From NCBI RefSeq assembly GCF_038502225.1, contig NC_091369.1, forward strand, positions 7,691,581-7,755,580: a stretch of 64,000 nt of DNA. Direction: 5' to 3'. The translations under genes and the position numbers were made by a program. Positions 48,013 through 61,200 of this stretch are shown here, piece after piece; positions within the stretch are counted from its first letter, which is position 1; each line of letters begins with the position of its first letter. Below the pieces are notes generated by a model. It was not told the origin of the DNA and did not search any database. It was given only the letters and a program-made list of their open reading frames with translations. Source of the stretch: Cherax quadricarinatus. Lineage: Eukaryota; Arthropoda; Malacostraca; Decapoda; Parastacidae.

Positions 48013-48414
48013 CAAACAACTAAGGATCATCTGGCACTCTTCAGTGCTTCAAAGAGGCAACTGATGGTGAGTGATGATGATGGTGGTGCCACCACAATCA
48101 ACACCACCACTAACACCACCACCACCATCACTAACACCACCATTAACACCACTAACATCATCACCACCAGACCAGTGGTAGATGAGGAGGAGTGTAACAT
48201 AATCAGTCCAGGTTCAGGGACTGACTGCCTCACACTCCTCATCTTCCTCTGTTATTCTCTATATTAGACTGAAGAAGTCACTGGCTGGCGAAATGTTTCC
48301 ACAATAAAGATTCCAAAATGTTGCACGAGTGTCATTCTTCGACATCAGTGCAGAGAACGATTTTTCTCAGGTGTCAGGAAAGACAAAATAAGAGAAAATT
48401 AGAAAATAAGAGAC
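48011..48414. other. Spacer with a GAAATGTTTCCACAATAAAG repeat fragment
   Basis: ACC-rich at 48087-48170. At 48267-48340 lies TGAAGAAGTCACTGGCTGGC, then CGAAATGTTTCCACAATAAA and GTTGCACGAGTGTC, related to the blocks near 3.56 and 21.33 kb. Confidence 0.55.
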
Positions 48415-50400
48415 AGTAACTCTCAAAATAGAGGAAATAAGAGACAGTAACTCACAAAATAGAGGAAATAAGAGACAGTAACTCACAAAATAGAGGAAAT
48501 AAGAGACAGTAACTCACAAAATAAAGCAAATAAGATACAGTAACTCACAAAATAAAGCAAATAAGAGACAGTAACTCACAAAATAAAGGAAATAAGAGAC
48601 AGTAACTCACAAAATAAAGGAAATAAGAGACAGTAACTCACAAAATAAAGGAAATAAGAGACAGTAACTCACAAAATAAAGGAAATAAGAGACAGTAACT
48701 CACAAAATAAAGGAAATAAGAGACAGTAACTCACAAAATAAAGCAAATAAGATACAGTAACTCACAAAATAAAGCAAATAAGAGACAGTAACTCACAAAA
48801 TAAAGGAAATAAGAGACAGTAACTCACAAAATAAAGGAAATAAGAGACAGTAACTCACAAAATAAAGGAAATAAGAGACAGTAACTCACAAAATAAAGGA
48901 AATAAGAGACAGTAACTCACAAAATAAAGGAAATAAGAGACAGTAACTCACAAAATAAAGGAAATAAGAGACAGTAACTCACAAAATAAAGGAAATAAGA
49001 GACAGTAACTCACAAAATAAAGGAAATAAGAGACAGTAACTCACAAAATAAAGGAAATAAGAGACAGTAACTCACAAAATAAAGGAAATAAGAGACAGTA
49101 ACTCACAAAATAAAGGAAATAAGAGACAGTAACTCACAAAATAAAGGAAATAAGAGACAGTAACTCACAAAATAAAGGAAATAAGAGACAGTAACTCACA
49201 AAATAAAGGAAATAAGAGACAGTAACTCACAAAATAAAGGAAATAAGAGACAGTAACTCACAAAATAAAGGAAATAAGAGACAGTAACTCACAAAATAAA
49301 GGAAATAAGAGACAGTAACTCACAAAATAAAGGAAATAAGAGACAGTAACTCACAAAATAAAGGAAATAAGAGACAGTAACTCACAAAATAAAGGAAATA
49401 AGAGACAGTAACTCACAAAATAAAGGAAATAAGAGACAGTAACTCACAAAATAAAGGAAATAAGAGACAGTAACTCACAAAATAAAGGAAATAAGAGACA
49501 GTAACTCACAAAATAAAGGAAATAAGAGACAGTAACTCACAAAATAAAGGAAATAAGAGACAGTAACTCACAAAATAAAGGAAATAAGAGACAGTAACTC
49601 ACAAAATAAAGGAAATAAGAGACAGTAACTCACAAAATAAAGGAAATAAGATACAGTAACTCACAAAATAAAGCAAATAAGAGGCAGTAAGTCACAAAAT
49701 AAAGCAAATAAGAGACAGTAACTCACAAAATAAAGGAAATAAGAGACAGTAACTCACAAAATAAAGGAAATAAGAGGCAGTAACTCACAAAATAAAGGAA
49801 ATAAGATACAGTAACTCACAAAATAAAGGAAATAAGAGGCAGTAACTCACAAAATAAAGGAAATAAGATACAGTAACTCACAAAATAAAGCAAATAAGAG
49901 GCAGTAAGTCACAAAATAAAGCAAATAAGAGACAGTAACTCACAAAATAAAGGAAATAAGAGACAGTAACTCACAAAATAAAGGAAATAAGATACAGTAA
50001 CTCACAAAATAAAGCAAATAAGAGGCAGTAAGTCACAAAATAAAGCAAATAAGAGACAGTAAGTCACAAAATAAAGGAAATAAGAGACAGTAACTCACAA
50101 AATAAAAAAAAATAAGAGACAGTAACTCACAAAATAAAGCAAATAAGAAACAGTAACTCACAAAATAAAGCAAATAAGAAACAGTAAGTCACAAAATAAA
50201 GGAAATAAGAGACAGTAACTCAAAATAAAAAAATAAGAAACAGTAATTCACAAAATAAAGCAAATAAGAGACAGCAACTCACAAAATAAAGCAAATAAGA
50301 AACAGTAATTCACAAAATAAAGCAAATAAGAGACAGTAACTCACAAAATAAAGCAAATAAAAGACAATAACCCACAAAATAAAGCCTATAAAAACAACAA
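48415..50400. repeat. 31-bp minisatellite, about 64 copies
   Basis: Unit core GAGACAGTAACTCACAAAAT followed by AAAGGAAATAA. The middle (48780-49640) is almost invariant. Both ends carry variants (GATACAG, AAAGCAAAT, GTAAGTCAC), so the newest copies lie in the centre. Confidence 0.97.
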
Positions 50401-50864
50401 CCCACAAAATTAAGCCAATAAATTACTAATTTTTCTCGTACAATAATTTTGTCAGGTAAATGTAAGTAATAAAATCCCGTCAGCCATTTTTTAATTTCCA
50501 CAGTCGGTAAAATTAAACATTTTTTTTATTGCAATAAATAACCACATAATACATTTACCATAGCAATAAACAAATAACCATAGTAAAAGATTTTTTCGGA
50601 TAATAATAACAAAGAAATTTTATGGATAAAATAGGTTTTTTTTTTTTAAAGAGTTTAAAGTTGGTTCACGAGTGCTATATTTTGTTTATATATTTTTATT
50701 TTTTTTAGTTGCTATGCTGATGTTGATATATATATTTTTTTTATTAATAAGGAAGAGATAAACCCGCAGGGGTGATGCGGATATTGTTGGGAAGACAATC
50801 TAGAGTTTTGTTGTTTGTCAACAATAGAGCCGTGTGGAGTGTTGGAACAGTGAGGGAGAGAGCT
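50401..50864. other. AT-rich spacer
   Basis: T-runs (50521, 50637, 50697) and no gene or repeat recognised. Confidence 0.5.
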
Positions 50865-53800
50865 CCCTCACTCACCCTCCCTCTCTCCCTCACTCACCCT
50901 CCCTCTCTCTCCCTCACTCACCCTCCCACTCTCTCCCTCACTCACCCTCCCACTCTCTCCCTCACTCACCCTCCCTCTCTCTCCCTCACTCACCCTCCCA
51001 CTCTCTCCCTCACTCACCCTCCCTCTCTCTCCCTCACTCACCCTCCCACTCTCTCCCTCACTCACCCTCCCTCTCTCTCCCTCACTCACCCTCCCACTCT
51101 CTCCCTCACTCACCCTCCCTCTCTCTCCCTCACCCACCCTCCCTCTCTCCCTCACTCACCTCCCCCTCTCTCCTCACTCACCCTTCCACTCTCTCCCCCA
51201 CTTACCCTCCTCTCTCTCCCTCACCCACCCTCCTCTCTCTCCTCACTCACCTCCCTCTCTCTCCCTCACTCACCCTTCCACTCTCTCCCTCACTCACCCT
51301 CCTCTCTCTCCCTCCTCACCTTCACTCTCTCCCTCCTCACCCTCCCTCTCTCTCCTCCTCACCTCCCTCTCTCTCCCTCACCCACCCTCCCTCTCTCCCT
51401 CCTCACCCTCCTCTCTCTCCTCACCCACCCTCCCCTCTCTCCTCCTCACCCTCCCTCTCTCTCCCTCCTCACCCTTCCACTCTCTCCCTCACTCACCCTC
51501 CTCTCTCTCCCTCACCCACCCTCCCTCTCTCTCCCTCCTCACCCTCCCTCTCTCTCCCCTCACTCACCCTTCCTCTCTCCCTCCTCCCCCCTCTCTCCTC
51601 CTCCTCCCCTCTCCTCACCCACCTCCCTCTCTCCCTCACTCACCCTCCTCTCTCTCCCTCACCCCCCTCCCTCTCTCTCCCTCACTCACCCTCCCTCTCT
51701 CTCCCTCACTCACCCTCCCTCTCTCTCCCTCACCCACCCTCCCTCTCTCTCCATCACCCCCTCCTCTCTCTCCCTCCTCACCCTCCTCTCTCTCCCTCCT
51801 CACCCTCCACTCCTCCCCCCCTCACCCTCCCTCTCTCCCCTCCTCACCCCCTCCCACTCTCTCCCTCCTCACCCTCCACTCTCTCCCTCACTCACCCTCC
51901 CCCTCTCTCCTCACTCCACCTCCCCTCTCCCCCCTCACTCACCCTCCCTCTCTCTCCCTCACCCACCCTCCCACTCTCTCCCTCACTCACCCTCCCTCTC
52001 TCTCCCTCACTCACCTCCCCTCTCCCCCCTCCTCACCCTCCTCTCTCTCCCTCACTCACCCTCCACTCTCTCCTCACCCACCCTCCCTCTCTCCCTCCTC
52101 ACCCTCCTCTCTCCCTCACTCACCCTCCCTCTCTCTCCTCCTCCCCTCCCTCTCTCCCTCTCCACTCACCCCCCCTCTCTCCCTCACTCCCTCCTCTCTC
52201 TCCCTCACCACCCTCCTCTCTCTCCTCCTCACCCTCCCCTCTCTCCCTCCTCACCTCCCCTCTCTCCTCACTCACCCTCCTCTCTCTCCCTCACTCACCC
52301 TCCCTCTCTCCCTCCTCACCCTCCCTCTCTCTCCCCCACTCACCTCCACTCTCTCCCTCACCCACCCTCCCCTCTCTCCCTCACTCACCTTCCCTCTCTC
52401 CCTCACTCACCCTCCCTCTCTCCCTCCCTCACCCTCCTCTCTCTCCCTCACTCACCCTCCTCTCTCCCCTCCTCCACCCTCCCTCTCTCCCTCACTCCAC
52501 CTCCCACTCTCTCCCCCCACTCCTCCTCTCCTCTCCCTCCTCACCCTCCACTCTCTCCTCCTCACCACCCTCCCTCTCTCCCTCCTCACCCTCCTCTCTC
52601 TCCCTCCTCACCCTCCTCTCTCTCCCTCACCTCACCCTCCCTCTCTCCTCCCTCACCCACCTCCTCTCTCTCCCTCACTCACCCTCCCTCCTCTCCCTCA
52701 CCCCTCCCTCTCTCCCTCACCCACCTCCTCTCTCTCCCTCCTCACCTCCCTCTCTCCCTCACTCACCCCCCCACTCTCTCCCTCACTCCACCTCCCTCTC
52801 TCTCCCTCACTCACCCTCCCTCACTCCTCTCCCTCACTCCACCTCCCACTCTCTCCCTCCCACCCTCCTCTCTCTCCCTCCCTCACTCCCTCCTCTCCCT
52901 CCACCCCTCCCTCTCTCCCTCACCCCTCACCTCCTCTCTCTCCCCACCCACCCTCCCACTCCCCTCCCTCCTCACCTCCTCTCTCTCCCTCCTCACCCTC
53001 CACTCTCTCCTCACCACCTCCCTCTCTCCCTCCTCCTCACCTCCCTCTCTCCCCTCACTCCCCACCCCCTCCTCTCCCTCCTCCTCCTCACTCCCCCTCC
53101 TCTCTCTCCCTCCTCCCTCCCCTCTCTCCCTCCTCACCCTCCCTCTCTCTCCCTCCTCACCTCCCTCTCCCACTCTCCTCCCTCCCCCTCACCCTCCCTC
53201 CTCTCCTCACTCACCCTCCCCTCTCTCCCTCGCTTTCCCTCCCTCTCTCCCTCACTGCCCCTCCATCTCTCCCTCACTGCCCCTCCCTCTCTCCCTCACT
53301 GCCCCTCCCTCTCTCCCCCTCTCTCTCCCTCACTGCCCCTCCCTCTCTCTCCTCCTCCACCTCCCTCTCCCTCACTCCCACCTCCTCTCCTCACTCCCAC
53401 CTCCTCTCTCTCCTCACTCCTCCCTCCCCCCTCCTCACTCTCCCTCCATCCTCTCCCCTCCTCACCCTCCCTCTCTCCTCACTCACCCTCCCTCCTCTCC
53501 CTCCTCACCCTCCTCTCTCCCTCCTCACCCTCCTCTCTCTCCTCCTACACTCCCTCCTCTCTCTCCTCACCTCCTCTCTCCTCACTCCACCTCCCTCCTC
53601 TCCTCCTCACCCTCCCACTCTCTCCCTCACTCACCTCCCTCTCTCCTCACTCCCCCCCCTCCTCTCCTCACTCCCCTCCCTCTCTCCCTCCTCACCTCCC
53701 TCTCTCCCTCCTACCTCCTCCTCTCCTCACTCACCTCCCTCTCTCCTCACTCCACCTCCCTCTCTCTCCTCACTCCCCTTCCCCACTCTCCTCTCCCACT

Positions 53801-54070
53801 CACCTCCACTCTCTCCTCCTCACCTCCTCTCTCCCTCCTCCCTCCCCTCCCTCCTCACCTCCTCTCTCCCTCCTCACCTCCTCCTCTCCCTCCTCACCTC
53901 CCTCTCCTCCTCACCCTCACTCTCTCCCCACCTCTCCTCCTCCTCACCTCCCTTCCTCCTCACCTCCCTCTCTCCCTCCTCCACCCTCCTCCTCCCCTCC
54001 TCACCCTCCCTCTCTCCTCCTCACCCTCCCTCCTCTCCCTCACTCCACCCTCCCTCCTCTCCCCTCACCT
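50865..54070. repeat. 24-bp CT-rich minisatellite, about 3.2 kb
   Basis: Unit CACCCTCCCTCTCTCTCCCT plus CACT. The first 280 bp are clean and alternate CCCTCCCT with CCCTCCCA (48-bp dimer). From about 51150 on, C-run lengths vary at nearly every unit. Long Ser/Pro/Leu-rich open frames through it are by-products. Confidence 0.95.
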
Positions 54071-54187
54071 CTACCCACACTCATCTCATCTACATGTACA
54101 CACATTATACACTAAACCTGTGTATTAAACAACATTTACTGTACTTTTGACACCATTAATAAAAGTGTTTTATTATTGTCACTTTCC

Positions 54188-54484
54188 TCTTATTGTCCTT
54201 TATTGTTTTATTGTTCCTTTATTGTTTTATTGTTCATTTATTGTTTTATTGTTCATTTATTGTTTTATTGTTCTTTTATTGTTTTATTGTTCCTTTTGTT
54301 TATTGTTCCTTATTGTTTATTGTTCCTATTGTTTTATTGTTCCTTTATTGTTTTATTGTTCCTTTATTGTTTTATTGTTCCTTTATTGTTTTATTGTTCC
54401 TTTATTGTTTTATTGTTCCTTTATTGTTTTATTGTTCCTTTATTGTTTTATTGTTCCTTTATTGTTTTATTGTTCCTTTCTTGT
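54188..54484. repeat. 19-bp minisatellite, about 15 copies
   Basis: Unit GTTTTATTGTTCCTTTATT, with a few shortened units at 54290-54330. Confidence 0.95.
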
Positions 54485-54492
54485 TTGTTCAC

Positions 54493-54610
54493 TCCCTGAT
54501 AACCAGGATATTTCCCTAAACCACGCCCTGATAACCAGGATATTTCCCTAAACCACGCCCTGATAACCAGGATATTTCCCTAAACCACGCCCTGATAACC
54601 AGGGAATTTC
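54493..54610. repeat. 32-bp tandem repeat, about 3.5 copies
   Basis: Unit contains CCTGATAACCAGGATATTTC and CCTAAACCACG. The units are identical until the last. Confidence 0.93.
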
Positions 54611-54737
54611 ACGGAAGAGGAGCAGGGAGACAAAGAGGAGAGATAAGAAGGAAGAGAGAAAGGGAGACAGAGATAAGTGGAATGAGATAAGGAGCAGGAA
54701 GCGAGGGAGCAGGGAAGATAAATTTGAGAGGGAAGGA

Positions 54738-54773
<36 letters not shown>

Positions 54774-54792
54774 AGGAAGAATGCCAGAACAA

Positions 54793-54836
<44 letters not shown>

Positions 54837-55025
54837 TTTCTCTCTATCTCTCTCTGAGGTAAATAGTTTTGATCTGAGGAAGAGAAGTATAGCTCAGAGT
54901 CCCCTGGATCAAGAGCCCTCCACCATCATCACTGCGTCCCTCCCCTTAGGAAGAAAAGGAGGAGGGAGGGTAAATGAAAAACGGTGAGTAATATCCGTAG
55001 AGTTTTGTACGACCCTCCCACCTCC
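54611..55025. other. Spacer with (AG)n and (CT)n
   Basis: (AG)n at 54735-54768 and (CT)n at 54798-54860 form an inverted purine/pyrimidine pair. A GATCAAGAGCCCTCCACCAT fragment at 54907 is shared with the repeat near 10.1 kb. Confidence 0.6.
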
Positions 55026-55160
<135 letters not shown>

Positions 55161-55244
55161 ACTATTTGATGGCCACTCATTTCACAGTGGATGTGTGACC
55201 CTTACTTATTTAGCTCTCCCTCGTGAGTTTAAATTAGAACTCCC

Positions 55245-56292
55245 TACTATCACCCATTACCCAGTACTATCACTCTACTACCACCCATTATCATCACCCA
55301 GGACCCAGTACCATCACCCATCACCCAGTACCGTCACCCAACACCCAGTAAAACTACCCAGTATCATTACCCAGTCCTACCACCCATCACCCAGTACCAT
55401 CACCCATCACCCAATACCATCAACCAGTGCCATCACCCAGTACCATCACCCATCACCCAATACCATCAACCAGTGCCATCACCCAGTACCATCACCCAGT
55501 ACCATCAACTGGTACCATCACGTAGTACCATCACCCAATGCCATCACCCAATGCCATCACCCAGTACCATCACCCAATGCCATCACCCAATGCCATCACC
55601 CAGTACCATCACCCAGTACCATCACCCAGTACCATCACCCAGTACCATCACCCAGTACCATCACCCAGTACCATCACCCAGTACCATCACCCAGTACCAT
55701 CACCCAGTACCATCACCCAGTACCATCACCCAGTACCATCACCCAGTACCATCACCCAGTACCATCACCCAGTACCATCACCCAGTACCATCACCCAGTA
55801 CCATCACCCAGTACCATCACCCAGTACCATCACCCAGTACCATCACCCAGTACCATCACCCAGTACCATCACCCAGTACCATTACCCAGTACTATCACCC
55901 AGTACTATCACCCAGTACCATTACCCAATACCATCATCCAGTACCATCATCCAGTACCATCACAGTGACCATCACCCAGTACCATCACCCAGTCCATCAC
56001 CATCCTCAAGTCATCATCCCAGTACCATCACCAGTACCATCAGCATCACCCAGTCCATCACCAGTACCATCACCCAGTACCATCACCCAGTACCATCACC
56101 AGTCATCACCAGTCCATCATCCAGTACCATTACCCAATACCATCATCCAGTACCATCATCCAGTACCATCACCCAGTACCATCATCCAGTACCATCACCC
56201 AGTACCATCACCCAGTACCATCACCCAGTACCATCACCCAGTACCATCACCCAGTACCATCACCCAGTACCATCACCCAGTACCATCACCCA
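55245..56292. repeat. 13-bp minisatellite, about 78 copies
   Basis: Unit ACCATCACCCAGT. The centre (55600-55875) is invariant, the edges are varied, and a disordered patch lies at 55960-56120. Confidence 0.97.
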
Positions 56293-56358
56293 ACACTCAT
56301 TCGTAATACCAACAACAAAACTTCCATTATCATGCAAATGATGGCTCGGCCGGTCTTG

Positions 56359-56425
<67 letters not shown>

Positions 56426-56681
56426 GAGAGAGAGTACGTAAGAGAGACAGCAGGACTATCTACTGCTGTCTAGATTATCAACCAACGCGTGTTATCTAGC
56501 GGTTCTATGCAAGTACAGTAAAGCAGAAGGCTCTCTTCCCACCTTCCAGTCACTGCCATAAAACGTGAGAAAAATATACTGTACAATAATGGAAAAAATA
56601 GCAAGGAATTTATCATGCAATTGCAGTAATAAGGATTATTATTATTCTTATTAAGATGAGTGATGGAAGTAGGTAGTAGTC
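56293..56681. other. Spacer with (GA)n
   Basis: (GA)n at 56363-56434, then unique sequence with a short ATT run at 56636. Confidence 0.6.
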
Positions 56682-56900
56682 ATGGTGTACAAACTAGCAG
56701 TATGTTTGGATAGTTTTGTTAGTACAGTGTCACTCACAGTGGTGTGTGTATCAGTGGTACTACTAGTAGTTACTACTAGTTCTGCTGCTAGATGTGTTAG
56801 TGGTAGTGAGGGATACCAACTGTGTACCATCAACAACTTCACAATAAATACCAGTAAACCGGCGATCAATGTTGTAACTACCACTACTACTACTACTACC

Positions 56901-56932
<32 letters not shown>

Positions 56933-57038
56933 CACTACTACTACTAACACTACTACTACTACCACTACTACTACTACCACTACTACTACTATCACTACTA
57001 CTACTACCACTACTACTACTACCACTACTACTACTACC

Positions 57039-57070
<32 letters not shown>

Positions 57071-57302
57071 CACTACTACTACTACCACTATCACCACTAC
57101 CACTACCATCACCACCAGCACTAATACTACTACTAATACTACCACTACTACTACCACCACCAACACTACTTCTACTATTACCTCCAACAGCACCATTTGC
57201 ACTACTGTTACTACTACTAGTGGTACTACTACCACCACTGTTACGCTGAGTGGTTCACTGCTGACTCTCCGTCGCAATTTAAGTGCTGAACGAACACTCT
57301 GA
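56682..57302 (+). CDS. Candidate secreted Thr-rich (mucin-like) protein, 206 residues
   Basis: Starts at an ATG with G at -3 and G at +4 and ends at TGA, with unique sequence in frame at both ends. Residues 11-31 form a hydrophobic stretch (VSLTVVCVSVVLLVV) and SSAARC at 33-38 could be a signal-peptidase site. Two possible N-glycosylation sites (NFT 52-54, NTS 56-58) precede a Thr tract from about residue 66 to 185, broken by Ile, Asn and Ser. The tail is SGSLLTLRRNLSAERTL. Within the tract most base changes are ACT/ACC, silent in this frame. It could equally be a chance frame across an (ACT)n microsatellite, and the opposite strand is also open. No family is recognised. Confidence 0.3.
56878..57190. 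repeat. (ACT/ACC)n microsatellite
   Basis: About 100 trinucleotides, ACT with scattered ACC, ATC and AAC. Encodes the Thr tract of the candidate ORF if that is real. Confidence 0.95.
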
Positions 57303-57545
57303 ACCAGTCTGTTACAGGTTGTTCCCAGTATAGTATTTACTTCAATCTCGTTTTTTTCAGTGTTTGTTCACCTGGTTCTTTAGGGACTGTGTTGGTTTAG
57401 TTCTTACAGAAGGTAATTTGTCTCACTTTGCTGTTATTCTGTTAACAAAATACTTTGTCCACGTTCACTTTGCTTCTCTTACCTCGAAGTTTCCTTCTAT
57501 CATTTCGAGTTAAGTCCTGGACTGTTGTAGTGTATCGGAGAGAGA

Positions 57546-57590
<45 letters not shown>

Positions 57591-57774
57591 CTTCATGCTA
57601 GCAAGTGGAGGCTGGTGGCAGCTGGTAGGTAGGGTGCCTGTGGTAGGGTGTTGGTGTTGTGGGTGGGCGTGTGGTAGCCGCCCATGGCGGGTGGTAGCGG
57701 GAGATACATCCCTGGTGATGGGGAGAGGACGAGCAGGGAGGGTAGGGAAGGAGGATAGTAGCGGGGGAAGAGGT

Positions 57775-57849
<75 letters not shown>

Positions 57850-58090
57850 GAGAGAGAGAGAGAGTGTGTAGCCAGTGTCTGCTCGGCTCCCTGGTGATAA
57901 AGTCTTGTGGAGACGGTGGTCCCGCCCCAGACCTAGGGAGATTACCCTGCCAGCGGGGACACTCTCACTCCCAGCCTAGGGAAATTACCCCACACACAGG
58001 GGAAGACTCTTAGTCCCTACCTAGGGACACTCCCGACACTTGCAAATATACAGAGGTTAGAGCAAGGAAACTTTTGTGTGAGTGTATGTG
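57303..58090. other. Spacer with two (GA)n tracts
   Basis: (GA)n at 57539-57589 and 57777-57865. Between them is a GTGGTAG-rich unique piece. From 57900 three loose copies of CCTAGGGAxATTACCC-type phrases occur. No gene is recognised. Confidence 0.6.
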
Positions 58091-58094
58091 TATA

Positions 58095-58140
58095 CATATA
58101 TGTATATATATGTGTATATATATGTATATATATGTGTATA

Positions 58141-58228
<88 letters not shown>
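58095..58228. repeat. (AT)n with GTATATAT variants
   Basis: The left part mixes TATG and TGTG, the right part (58150-58228) is pure TA. Confidence 0.95.
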
Positions 58229-58232
<4 letters not shown>

Positions 58233-58289
58233 CATTAGTCAATATCAACGTTGGTTAACATTGTTGAATATTAATGCTATTTAACAATG

Positions 58290-61200
58290 AAATCCAGCGT
58301 TGTTCAATAGTGAACTAGAGCGTTGTTCATCAGTGAACTAGAGCGTTGTTCATCAGTGAACTAGAGCGTTGTTCATCAGTGAACTAGAGCGTTGTTCATC
58401 AGTGAACTAGAGCGGTGTTCATCAGTGAATTAGAGCGTTGTTCATCAGTGAACTAGAGCGTTGTTCATCAGTGAACTAGAGCGTTGTTCATCAGTGAACT
58501 AGAGCGGTGTTCAACAGTGAACTAGAGCGTTGTTCAACAGTAAACTAGAACGTTGTTCAACAGTGAACTAGAGCTTTGTTCATCAGTAAACTATATTGTT
58601 CATCAGTGAACTAAAGAGTTGTTCAACAGTGAACTAGAGCGTTGTTCATCAGTGAACTAGAGCGATGTTCAACAGTGAACTAGATCGTTGTTCAACAGTG
58701 AACTAGAACGTTGTTCAACAGTGAACTAGAACGTTGTTCAACAGTGAACTAGAGCTTTGTTCATCAGTAAACTATATTGTTCATCAGTGAACTAAAGAGT
58801 TGTTCAACAATGAACTAGAGCGTTGTTCATCGTTGAATTTGAGCGTTGTTCATCAGTGAACTTGAGCGTTGCTCATCAGCGAACTAGAGAGTTGTTCAAC
58901 AGTGAACTAGAGCGTTATTAAACAGTGAAATAGAGCGTTGTTCAACAGTGAACACCACAGTTGTTCAACAATGAACACCGCCGTTGTTCAACAGTTAAAA
59001 TCACCGTTGTTCAACAGTGAACGCCACCACTGTTCAACAGTGAACACCACAGTTGTTCAACAGTGAACACCACAGTTGTTTAACAATGAACACCACCGCT
59101 GTTCAACAGTGAAGACCACCGTTGTTCAACAGTGAACGCCACCACTGTTCAACAGTGAACACCACAGTTGTTCAACAGTGAACACCACAGTTGTTTAACA
59201 ATGAACACCACCGCTGTTCAACAGTGAAGACCACAGTTGTTCAACAGTGAACGCCACCATTGTTCAACAGTGAACGCCACCATTGTTCAACAGTGAACAC
59301 CACAGTTGTTTAACAATGAACACCACCGCTGTTCAACAGTGAAGACCACCGTTGTTCAACAGTGAACGCCACCACTGTTCAACAGTGAACACCACAGTTG
59401 TTCAACAGTGAACGCCACCGTTGTCCAACAGTGAACACCACCGTTGTCCAACAGTGAACACCACTATTGTTCGACAGTGAACGCCACAGTTGTTCAACAG
59501 TGAACGCCACCATTGTTCAACAGTGAACGCCACAGTTGTTCAACAGTGAACGCCACCATTGTTCAACGGTGAACACCACCGTTGTTCAACAGTGAACGCC
59601 ACCATTGTTCAATTGTGAACACCACCGATGTCCAACAGTGAACACCACCGTTGTCCAACAGTGAACACCACCGTTGTCCAACAGTGAACACCACCGTTGT
59701 CCAATAGTGAACACCACCGTTGTCCAACAGTGAACACCACCGTTGTCCAACAGTGAACACCACCGATGTCCAACAGTGAACACCACCGATGTCCAACAGT
59801 GAACACCACCGTTGTCCAACAGTGAACACCACCGTTGTCCAACAGTGAACACCACCGTTGTCCAACAGTGAACACCACCGTTGTCCAACAGTGAACACCA
59901 CCGTTGTCCAACAGTGAACACCACCGTTGTCCAACAGTGAACACCACCGTTGTCCAACAGTGAACACCACCGTTGTCCAACAGTGAACACCACCGTTGTC
60001 CAACAGTGAACACCACCGTTGTCCAACAGTGAACACCACCGTTGTCCAACAGTAAACACCACCGTTGTCCAACAGTGAACACCACCGTTGTCCAACAGTG
60101 AACACCACCGTTGTCCAACAGTGAACACCACCGTTGTCCAACAGTAAACACCACCGTTGTCCAACAGTGAACACCACCGTTGTCCAACAGTGAACACCAC
60201 CGTTGTCCAACAGTGAACACCACCGTTGTCCAACAGTGAACACCACCGTTGTCCAACAGTGAACACCACCGTTGTCCAACAGTGAACACCACCGTTGTCC
60301 AACAGTGAACACCACCGTTGTCCAACAGTGAACACCACCGTTGTCCAACAGTAAACACCACCGTTGTCCAACAGTAAACAGCACCGTTGTCCAACAGTGA
60401 ACACCACCGTTGTCCAACAGTAAACACCACCGTTGTCCAACAGTAAACACCACCGTTGTCCAACAGTAAACACCACCGTTGTCCAACAGTAAACACCACC
60501 GTTGTCCAACAGTGAACACCACCGTTGTCCAACAGTAAACACCACCGTTGTCCAACAGTAAACACCACCGTTGTCCAACAGTGAACACCACCGTTGTCCA
60601 ACAGTGAACACCACCGTTGTCCAACAGTGAACACCACCGTTGTCCAACAGTAAACACCACCGTTGTCCAACAGTAAACACCACCGTTGTCCAACAGTGAA
60701 CACCACCGTTGTCCAACAGTGAACACCACCGTTGTCCAACAGTAAACACCACCGTTGTCCAACAGTAAACACCACCGTTGTCCAACAGTAAACACCACCG
60801 TTGTCCAACAGTAAACACCACCGTTGTCCAACAGTGAACACCACCGTTGTCCAACAGTAAACACCACCGTTGTCCAACAGTAAACACCACCGTTGTCCAG
60901 CAGTGAACACCACCGTTGTCCAACAGTGAACACCACCGTTGTCCAACAGTGAACACCACCGTTGTCCAACAGTAAACACCACCGTTGTCCAACAGTAAAC
61001 ACCACCGTTGTCCAACAGTGAACACCACCGTTGTCCAACAGTGAACACCACCGTTGTCCAACAGTAAACACCACCGTTGTCCAACAGTAAACACCACCGT
61101 TGTCCAACAGTAAACACCACCGTTGTCCAACAGTAAACACCACCGTTGTCTAACAGTGAACACCACCGTTGTCCAACAGTAAACACCACCGTTGTCCAAC

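Noticed and set aside
41001..50400. Regular repeats that could suggest a CRISPR array
   Set aside because: The units are directly adjacent with no unique spacers, and the context is eukaryotic.
50772..54128. Frames of about 1100 codons, Ser/Pro/Leu-rich
   Set aside because: Open only because a CT-rich repeat has no stops. Two overlapping frames are equally long.
57550..57897. Plus-strand frame with RERERE ends and a Gly/Trp-rich middle
   Set aside because: Most of it is translated (GA)n; the middle has no family features and no supported start.
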